A stretch of 64,000 nucleotides of DNA, taken from positions 62,001 through 126,000 of the forward strand of contig JAPFBL010000314.1 of the NCBI GenBank assembly GCA_026182355.1. Reading direction: 5' to 3'. Positions within the stretch are counted from its first letter, which is position 1. The number at the start of each line of letters is the position of its first letter. The stretch comes from Hermatobates lingyangjiaoensis (Eukaryota > Arthropoda > Insecta > Hemiptera > Hermatobatidae). Under the pieces are notes generated by a model that made no database searches, was not told where the DNA came from, and saw only the letters and a program-made list of their open reading frames with translations. The position numbers and the translations under genes were made by a program. Positions 53,846-64,000 of the stretch are shown piece after piece.

Positions 53846-56800
53846 ATCACCACATGTATCCTTTAAAATATCCTTAAAATATGGATTTCGTCTCAGTATA
53901 TCCTAGTGCAAGGGACTGTATATGATCTAGCACTCATACGAGATGAGGTGCTGACTTACTTTGGGTCCCCAATATCCCCCGGCCTATCACTAAATGTATC
54001 CTTGCAAGATCGATTTCGTCTCAGCATATCCTAGTGCAAGGGACTGTATATGATCTAGCACTCATACGAGATGAGGTGCTGACTTACTTTGGACCCCCAA
54101 TATCCCCCGGCCTATCACCAAATGTATCCTTTAAAGTATCCTTGAAAGATGGATTTCGTCTCAGCATATCCTAGTGCAAGGGACTGTATATGATCTAGCA
54201 CTGATACTAGATCAGGTGCTGACTTACTTTGGACCCCCAATATCCCCCGGCCTATCACCAAATGTATCCTTTAAAGTATCCTTGAAAGATGGATTTCGTC
54301 TCAGCATATCCTAGTGCAAGGGACTGTATATGATCTAGCACTCATACGAGATGAGGTGCTGACTTACTTTGGACCCCCAATATCCTATCACCAAATGTAT
54401 CCTTTAAAGTATCCTTGAAAGATGGATTTCGTCTCAGCATATCCTAGTGCAAGGGACTGTATATGATCTAGCACTCATACGAGATGAGGTGCTGACTTAC
54501 TTTGGACCCCCAATATCCCCCGGCCTATCACCAAATGTATCCTTTAAAGTATCCTTGAAAGATGGATTTCGTCTCAGCATATCCTAGTGCAAGGGACTGT
54601 ATATGATCTAGCACCCATACGAGATGAGGTGCTGACTTACTTTGGACCCCCAATATCCCCCGGCCTATCACCAAATGTATCCTTTAAAGTATCCTTGAAA
54701 GATGGATTTCGTCTCAGCATATCCTAGTGCAAGGGACTGTATATGATCTAGCACTCATACGAGATGAGGTGCTGACTTACTTTGGACCCCCAATATCCTA
54801 TCACCAAATGTATCCTTTAAAGTATCCTTGAAAGATGGATTTCGTCTCAGCATATCCTAGTGCAAGGGACTGTATATGATCTAGCACTCATACGAGATGA
54901 GGTGCTGACTTACTTTGGACCCCCAATATCCCCCGGCCTATCACCAAATGTATCCTTTAAAGTATCCTTGAAAGATGGATTTCGTCTCAGCATATCCTAG
55001 TGCAAGGGACTGTATATGATCTAGCACCCATACGAGATGAGGTGCTGACTTACTTTGGACCACCAATATCCCCGGCCTATCACCAAATGTATCCTTTTAA
55101 AGTATCCTTGAAAGATGGATTTCGTCTCAGCATATCCTAGTGCAAGGGACTGTATATGATCTAGCACTCATACGAGATGAGGTGCTGACTTACTTTGGAC
55201 CCCCAATATCTATCACCAAATGTATGCTTTAAAGTATCCTTGAAAGATGGATTTCGTCTCAGCATATCCTAGTGCAAGGGACTGTATATGATCTAGCACT
55301 CATACGAGATGAGGTGCTGACTACTTTGGACCCCCAATATCCTATCACCAAATGTATCCTTTAAAGTATCCTTGAAAGATGGATTTCGTCTCAGCATATC
55401 CTAGTGCAAGGGACTGTATATGATCTAGCACTCATACGAGATGAGGTGCTGACTTACTTTGGACCCCCAATATCCCCCGGCCTATCACCAAATGTATCCT
55501 TTAAAGTATCCTTGAAAGATGGATTTCGTCTCAGCATATCCTAGTTCAAGGGACTGTATATGATCTAGCACTCATACGAGATGAGGTGCTGACTTACTTT
55601 GGAACCCCAATATCCCCCGGCCTATCACCAAATGTATCCTTTAAAGTATCCTTGAAAGATGGATTTCGTCTCAGCATATCCTAGTGCAAGGGACTGTATA
55701 TGATCTAGCACTCATACGAGATGAGGTGCTTACTTACTTTGGACCCCCAATATCCCCCGGCCTATCACCAAATGTATCCTTTAAAATATCCTTGAAAGAT
55801 GGATTTCGTCTCAGCATATCCTAGTGCAAGGGACTGTATATGATCAAGCACTCATACGAGATGAGGTGCTGACTTACTTTGGACCCCCAATATCCCCCGG
55901 CCTATCACCAAATGTATCCTTTAAAGTATCCTTGAAAGATGGATTTCGTCTCAGCATATCCTAGTGCAAGGGACTGTATATGATCTAGCACTCATACGAG
56001 ATGAGGTGCTGACTTACTTTGGACCCCCAATATCACCCGGCCTATCACCAAATGTATCCTTTAAAGTATCCTTGAAAGATGGATTTCGTCTCAGCATATC
56101 CTAGTGCAAGGGACTGTATATGATCTAGCACTCATACGAGATGAGGTGCTGACTTACTTTGGACCCCCAATATCCTATCACCAAATGTATCCTTTAAAGT
56201 ATCCTTGAAAGATGGATTTCGTCTCAGCATATCCTAGTGCAAGGGACTGTATATGATCTAGCACTCATACGAGATGAGGTGCTGACTTACTTTGGACCCC
56301 CAATATCCTATCACCAAATGTATCCTTTAAAGTATCCTTGAAAGGTGGATTTCGTCTCAGCATATCCTAGTGCAAGGGACTGTATATGATCTAGCACTCA
56401 TACGAGATGAGGTGCTGACTTACTTTAGACCCCCAATATCCTATCACGAAATGTATCCTTTAAAGTATCCTTGAAAGATGGATTTCGTCTCAGCATATCC
56501 TAGTGCAAGGGACTGTATATGATCTAGCACTCATACGAGATGAGGTGCTGACTTACTTTGGACCCCCAATATCCTATCACCAAATGTATCCTTTAAAGTA
56601 TCCTTGAAAGATGGATTTCGTCTCAGCATATCCTAGTGCAAGGGACTGTATATGATCTAGCACTCATACGAGATGAGGTGCTGACTTACTTTGGACCCCC
56701 AATATCCTATCACCAAATGTATCCTTTAAAGTATCCTTGAAAGGTGGATTTCGTCTCAGCATATCCTAGTGCAAGGGACTGTATATGATCTAGCACTCAT

Positions 56801-59800
56801 AAGAGATGAGGTGCTGACTTACTTTGGACCCCCAATATCCCCCGGCCTATCACCAAATGTATCCTTTAAATATCCTTGAAAGATGGATTTCGTCTCAGCA
56901 TATCCTAGTGCAAGGGACTGTATATGATCTAGCACTGATACGAGATGAGGTGCTGACTTACTTTGGACCCCAATATCCTATCACCAAATGTATCCTTTAA
57001 AGTATCCTTGAAAGATGGATTTCGTCTCAGCATATCCTAGTGCAAGGGACTGTATATGATCTAGCACTCATACGAGATGAGGTGCTGACTTACTTTGGAC
57101 CCCAATATCCTATCACCAAATGTATCCTTTAAAGTATCCTTGAAAGATGGATTTCGTCTCAGCATATCCTAGTGCAAGGGACTGTATATGATCTAGCACT
57201 CATACGAGATGAGGTGCTGACTTACTTTGGACCCCCAATATCCCCGGCCTATCACCAAATGTATCCTTTAAAGTATCCTTGAAAGATGGATTTCGTCTCA
57301 GCATATCCTAGTGCAAGGGACTGTATATGATCTAGCACCATACGAGATGAGGTGCTGACTTACTTTGGACCCCAATATCCCCCGGCCTATCACCAAATGT
57401 ATCCTTTAAAGTATCCTTGAAAGATGGATTTCGTCTCAGCATATCCTAGTGCAAGGGACTGTATATGATCTAGCACTCATACGAGATGAGGTGCTGACTT
57501 ACTTTGGACCCCCAATATCCTATCACCAAATGTATGCTTTAAAGTATCCTTGAAAGATGGATTTCGTCTCAGCATATCCTAGTGCAAGGGACTGTATATG
57601 ATCTAGCACTCATACGAGATGAGGTGCTGACTACTTTGGACCCCCAATATCCTATCACCAAATGTATCCTTTAAAGTATCCTTGAAAGATGGATTTCGTC
57701 TCAGCATATCCTAGTGCAAGGGACTGTATATGATCTAGCACTCATACGAGATGAGGTGCTGACTTACTTTGGACCCCCAATATCCTATCACCAAATATAT
57801 CCTTTAAAGTATCCTTGAAAGATGGATTTCGTCTCAGCATATCCTAGTGCAAGGGACTGTATATGATTTAGCACTCATACGAGATGAGGTGCTGACTTAC
57901 TTTGGACCCCCAATATCCCCCGGCCTATCACCAAATGTATCCTTTAAAATATCCTTGAAAGATGGATTTCGTCTCAGCATATCCTAGTGCAAGGGACTGT
58001 ATATGATCTAGCACTCATACGAGATGAGGTGCTGACTTACTTTGGACCCCCAATATCCTATCACCAAATGTATCCTTTAAAGTATCCTTGAAAGATGGAT
58101 TTCGTCTCAGCATATCCTAGTGCAAGGGACTGTATATGATCTAGCACTTATACGAGATGAGGTGCTGACTTACTTTGGACCCCCAATATCCTATCACCAA
58201 ATGTTCCTTTAAAGTATCCTTGAAAGATGGATTTCGTCTCAGCATATCCTAGTGCAAGGGACTGTATATGATCTAGCACTCATACGAGATGAGGTGCTGA
58301 CTTACTTTGGACCCCCAATATCCTATCACCAAATGTATCCTTTAAAGTATCCTTGAAAGATGGATTTCGTCTCAGCATATCCTAGTGCAAGGGACTGTAT
58401 ATGATCTAGCACTCATACGAGATGAGGTGCTGACTTACTTTGGACCCCCAATATCCTATCACCAAATGTATCCTTTAAAGTATCCTTGAAAGATGGATTT
58501 CGTCTCAGCATATCCTAGTGCAAGGGACTGTATATGATCTAGCACTCATACGAGATGAGGTGCTGATTTACTTTGGACCACCAATATCCTATCACCAAAT
58601 GTATCCTTTAAAGTATCCTTGAAAGGTGGATTTCGTCTCAGCATATCCTAGTGCAAGGGACTGTATATGATCTAGCACTCATACGAGATGAGGTGCTGAC
58701 TTACTTTGGAACCCCAATATCCCCCGGCCTATCACCAAATGTATCCTTTAAAGTATCCTTGAAAGATGGATTTCGTCTCAGCATATCCTAGTGCAAGGGA
58801 CTGTATATGATCTAGCACTCATACGAGATGAGGTGCTGACTTACTTTGGACCCCCAATATCCCCCGGCCTATCACCAAATGTATCCTTTAAAATATCCTT
58901 GAAAGATGGATTTCGTCTCAGCATATCCTAGTGCAAGGGACTGTATATGATCTAGCACTCATACGAGATGAGGTGCTGACTTACTTTGGACCCCCAATAT
59001 CCTATCACCAAATGTATCCTTTAAAGTATCCTTGAAAGATGGATTTCGTCTCAGCATATCCTAGTGCAAGGGACTGTATATGATCTAGCACTCATACGAG
59101 ATGAGGTGCTGACTTACTTTGGACCCCCAATATCCTATCACCAAATGTATCCTTTAAAGTATCCTTGAAAGATGGATTTCGTCTCAGCATATCCTAGTGC
59201 AAGGGACTGTATATGATCTAGCACTCATACGAGATGAGGTGCTGACTTACTTTGGACCCCCAATACTATCACCAAATGTATCCTTTAAAGTATCCTTGAA
59301 AGGTGGATTTCGTCTCAGCATATCCTAGTGCAAGGGACTGTATATGATCTAGCACTCATACGAGATGAGGTGCTGACTTACTTTGGACCCCCAATATCCT
59401 ATCACCAAATGTATCCTTTAAAGTATCCTTGAAAGATGGATTTCGTCTCAGCATATCCTAGTGCAAGGGACTGTATATGATCTAGCACTCATACGAGATG
59501 AGGTGCTGACTTACTTTGGACCCCCAATTCCCCCGGCCTATCACCAAATGTATCCTTTAAAGTATCCTTGAAAGATGGATTTCGTCTCAGCATATCCTAG
59601 TGCAAGGGACTGTATATGATCTAGCACTCATACGAGATGAGGTGCTGACTTACTTTGGACCCCCAATATCCCCCGGCCTATCACCAAATGTATCCTTTAA
59701 AGTATCCTTGAAAGATGGATTTCGTCTCAGCATATCCTAGTGCAAGGGACTGTATATGATCTAGCACTCATACGAGATGAGGTGCTGACTTACTTTGGAC

Positions 59801-62800
59801 CCCCAATATCCCCGGCCTATCACCAAATGTATCCTTTAAAGTATCCTTGAAAGATGGATTTCGTCTCAGCATATCCTAGTGCAAGGGACTGTATATGATC
59901 TAGCACTCATACGAGATGAGGTGCTGACTTACTTTGGACCCCCAATATCCTATCACCAAATGTATCCTTTAAAGTATCCTTGAAAGATGGATTTCGTCTC
60001 AGCATATCCTAGTGCAAGGGACTGTATATGATCTAGCACTCATACGAGATGAGGTGCTGACTTACTTTGGACCCCCATATCCCCGGCCTATCACCAATGT
60101 ATCCTTTAAAGTATCCTTGAAAGATGGATTTCGTCTCAGCATATCCTAGTGCAAGGGACTGTATATGATCTAGCACTCATACGAGATGAGGTGCTGACTT
60201 ACTTTGGACCCCCAATATCCCCCGGCCTATCACCAAATGTATCCTTTAAAGTATCCTTGAAAGATGGATTTCGTCTCAGCATATCCTAGTGCAAGGGACT
60301 GTATATGATCTAGCACTCATACGAGATGAGGTGCTGACTTACTTTGGACCCCAATATCCTATCACCAAATGTATCCTTTAAAGTATCCTTGAAAGATGGA
60401 TTTCGTCTCAGCATATCCTAGTGCAAGGGACTGTATATGATCTAGCACTCATACGAGATGAGGTGCTGACTTACTTTGGACCCCCAATATCCCCCGGCCT
60501 ATCACCAAATGTATCCTTTAAAGTATCCTTGAAAGATGGATTTCGTCTCAGCATATCCTAGTGCAAGGACTGTATGATCTATATATATATGATATAGACG
60601 TGAGAGTGCTGACTTACTTTGGACCCCCAATATCCCCGGCCTATCACCAAATGTATCCTTTAAAGTATCCTTGAAAGATGGATTTCGTCTCAGCATATCC
60701 TAGTGCAAGGGACTGTATATGATCTAGCACTCATACGAGATGAGGTGCTGACTTACTTTGGACCCCCAATATCCTATCACCAAATGTATCTTTAAAGTAT
60801 CCTTGAAAGATGGATTTCGTCTCAGCATATCCTAGTGCAAGGGACTGTATATGATCTAGCACTCATACGAGATGAGGTGCTGACTTACTTTGGACCCCCA
60901 ATATCCTATCACCAAATGTATCCTTTAAAGTATCCTTGAAAGATGGATTTCGTCTCAGCATATCCTAGTGCAAGGGACTGTATATGATCTAGCACTCATA
61001 CGAGATGAGGTGCTGACTTACTTTGGACCCCCAATATCCCCCGGCCTATCACCAAATGTATCCTTTAAAGTATCCTTGAAAGATGGATTTCGTCTCAGCA
61101 TATCCTAGTGCAAGGGACTGTATATGATCTAGCACTCATACGAGATGAGGTGCTGACTTACTTTGGACCATATCCCCCGGCCTATCACCAAATGTATCCT
61201 TTAAAGTATCCTTGAAAGATGGATTTCGTCTCAGCATATCCTAGTGCAAGGGACTGTATATGATCTAGCACTCATACGAGATGAGGTGCTGACTTACTTT
61301 GGACCCCCAATATCCCCCGGCCTATCACCAAATGTATCCTTTAAAGTATCCTTGAAAGATGGATTTCGTCTCAGCATATCCTAGTGCAAGGGACTGTATA
61401 TGATCTAGCACTCATACGAGATGAGGTGCTGACTTACTTTGGACCCCCAATATCCCCCGGCCTATCACCAAATGTATCCTTTAAAGTATCCTTGAAAGAT
61501 GGATTTCGTCTCAGCATATCCTAGTGCAAGGGACTGTATATGATCTAGCACTCATACGAGATGAGGTGCTGACTTACTTTGGACCCCCATATACCCGGCT
61601 ATCACCAAATGTATCCTTTAAAGTATCCTTGAAAGATGGATTTCGTCTCAGCATATCCTAGTGCAAGGGACTGTATATGATCTAGCACTCATACGAGATG
61701 AGGTGCTGACTTACTTTGGACCCCCAATATCCTATCACCAAATGTATCCTTTAAAGTATCCTTGAAAGATGGATTTCGTCTCAGCATATCCTAGTGCAAG
61801 GGACTGTATATGATCTAGCACTCATACGAGATGAGGTGCTGACTTACTTTGGACCCCCAATATCCTATCACCAAATGTATCCTTTAAAGTATCCTTGAAA
61901 GGTGGATTTCGTCTCAGCATATCCTAGTGCAAGGGACTGTATATGATCTAGCACTCATACGAGATGAGGTGCTGACTTACTTTGGACCCCCAATATCCTA
62001 TCACCAAATGTATCCTTTAAAGTATCCTTGAAAGATGGATTTCGTCTCAGCATATCCTAGTGCAAGGGACTGTATATGATCTAGCACTCATACGAGATGA
62101 GGTGCTGACTTACTTTGGACCCCCAATATCCTATCACCAAATGTATCCTTTAAAGTATCCTTGAAAGATGGATTTCGTCTCAGCATATCCTAGTGCAAGG
62201 GACTGTATATGATCTAGCACTCATACGAGATGAGGTGCTGACTTACTTTGGACCCCCAATATCCTATCACCAAATGTATCCTTTAAAGTATCCTTGAAAG
62301 ATGGATTTCGTCTCAGCATATCCTAGTGCAAGGGACTGTATATGATCTAGCACTCATACGAGATGAGGTGCTGACTTACTTTGGACCCCCAATATCCCCC
62401 GGCCTATCACCAAATGTATCCTTTAAAATATCCTTGAAAGATGGATTTCGTCTCAGCATATCCTAGTGCAAGGGACTGTATATGATCTAGCACTCATACG
62501 AGATGAGGTGCTGACTTACTTTGGACCCCCAATATCCTATCACCAAATGTATCCTTTAAAGTATCCTTGAAAGATGGATTTCGTCTCAGCATATCCTAGT
62601 GCAAGGGACTGTATATGATCTAGCACTCATACGAGATGAGGTGCTGACTTACTTTGGACCCCCAATATCCTATCACCAAATGTATCCTTTAAAGTATCCT
62701 TGAAAGATGGATTTCGTCTCAGCATATCCTAGTGCAAGGGACTGTATATGATCTAGCACTCATACGAGATGAGGTGCTGACTTACTTTGGACCCCCAATA

Positions 62801-64000
62801 TCCTATCACCAAATGTATCCTTTAAAGTATCCTTGAAAGATGGATTTCGTCTCAGCATATCCTAGTGCAAGGGACTGTATATGATCTAGCACTCATACGA
62901 GATGAGGTGCTGACTTACTTTGGACCCCCAATATCCTATCACCAAATGTATCCTTTAAAGTATCCTTGAAAGATGGATTTCGTCTCAGCATATCCTAGTG
63001 CAAGGGACTGTATATGATCTAGCACTCATACGAGATGAGGTGCTGACTTACTTTGGACCACCAATATCCTATCACCAAATGTATCCTTTAAAGTATCCTT
63101 GAAAGGTGGATTTCGTCTCAGCATATCCTAGTGCAAGGGACTGTATATGATCTAGCACTCATACGAGATGAGGTGCTGACTTACTTTGGACCCCCAATAT
63201 CCCCGGCCTATCACCAAATGTATCCTTTAAAGTATCCTTGAAAGATGGATTTCGTCTCAGCATATCCTAGTGCAAGGGACTGTATATGATCTAGCACTCA
63301 TACGAGATGAGGTGCTGACTTACTTTGGACCCCCAATATCCCCCGGCCTATCACCAAATGTATCCTTTAAAGTATCCTTGAAAGATGGATTTCGTCTCAG
63401 CATATCCTAGTGCAAGGGACTGTATATGATCTAGCACTCATACGAGATGAGGTGCTGACTTACTTGACCACAACAATATCCCCGGCCTATCACCAAAAGT
63501 ATCCTTTAAAGCATCCTTGAAAGATGGATTTCGTCTCAGCATATCCTAGTGCAAGGGACTGTATATGATCTAGCACTCATACTAGATCAGGTGGTGACTT
63601 ACTTTGGACCCCCAATATCCTATCACCAAATGTATCCTTTAAAGTATCCTTGAAAGATGGATTTCGTCTCAGCATATCCTAGTGCAAGGGACTGTATATG
63701 ATCTAGCACTCATACGAGATGAGGTGCTGACTTACTTTGGACCCCAATATCCTATCACCAAATGTATCCTTTAAAGTATCCTTGAAAGATGGATTTCGTC
63801 TCAGCATATCCTAGTGCAAGGGACTGTATATGATCTAGCACTCATACGAGATGAGGTGCTGACTTACTTTGGACCCCCAATATCCTATCACCAAATGTAT
63901 CCTTTAAAGTATCCTTGAAAGATGGATTTCGTCTCAGCATATCCTAGTGCAAGGGACTGTATATGATCTAGCACTCATACGAGATGAGGTGCTGACTTAC
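53846..64000. repeat. Satellite array, 140/133-bp monomers, open at the right edge
   Basis: About 74 head-to-tail monomers. Typical words: CCAAATGTATCCTTTAAAG, GGATTTCGTCTCAGCATATC, CTAGTGCAAGGGACTG, GAGATGAGGTGCTGAC. Two length classes differ by a 7-bp CCCGGCC-type block: AATATCCCCCGGCCTATCA (140 bp) and AATATCCTATCA (133 bp). Each monomer has an imperfect hairpin (AGCACTCAT / ATGAGGTGCT). The leftmost two or three monomers are divergent; interior monomers are almost identical. An aberrant monomer with a TA insertion is at 60568-60612. Small ORFs here are artefacts of the repeat. Confidence 0.97.

Noticed and set aside
53846..54130. Hammerhead core in the satellite monomer (GTGCTGACTTAC)
   Set aside because: CTGACTT is not CUGANGA and no GAAA with paired helices follows at the right distance.
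53846..64000. CRISPR-like array or coding tandem repeat
   Set aside because: Units are contiguous with no unique spacers, and the sequence is eukaryotic satellite; no long ORF across units.

Overview
The window is AT-rich animal genomic DNA, dominated by mobile-element remains. It carries the 3' part of one host gene on the + strand. Three exons (14482-14662, 18063-18232, 52160-52209) join in frame and encode the C-terminal 132 residues of a Vestigial (vg) orthologue. The FPPSFWN block, a PWH block and the terminal ESSKDLYWF match this family as I know it. Conservation with insect Vestigial and three interstitial TTAGG-type telomere units near 25270 suggest an arthropod, most likely an insect; I cannot name the species. 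The Vestigial/TEAD-binding domain is not in the window, so earlier exons lie to the left.

Layout: 1-14481 is upstream intron or 5' flank holding decayed repeats and a 4.55-kb compound Penelope-like element (PLE) with one apparently intact 787-residue reverse transcriptase/GIY-YIG ORF. 14663-18062 is an intron with a hAT element and degenerate tandem repeats. 18233-52159 is a 33.9-kb intron containing PLE hairpins, hAT, mariner-like, Helitron, SINE and LINE remains, several minisatellites and two GC-richer islands. 52210 to about 52560 is the vg 3' UTR. 53846-64000 is a satellite array of 140- and 133-bp monomers that continues past the window edge.

The most unusual feature is a set of hammerhead-ribozyme-like cores (CUGANGA, helix II, GAAA, then a short palindrome at helix III) in at least five unrelated PLE-type repeat families. 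In nearly every family these occur as inverted, head-to-head pairs. Three such foldback units keep 11-13-bp target-site duplications, so they look like insertion products rather than later rearrangements. In the large vg intron the four sense-strand cores that reach the catalytic region all carry a core substitution, while three of six antisense cores remain intact. All coordinates and structures were read by eye without alignment or folding software; repeat boundaries are usually good to within 5-20 bp.
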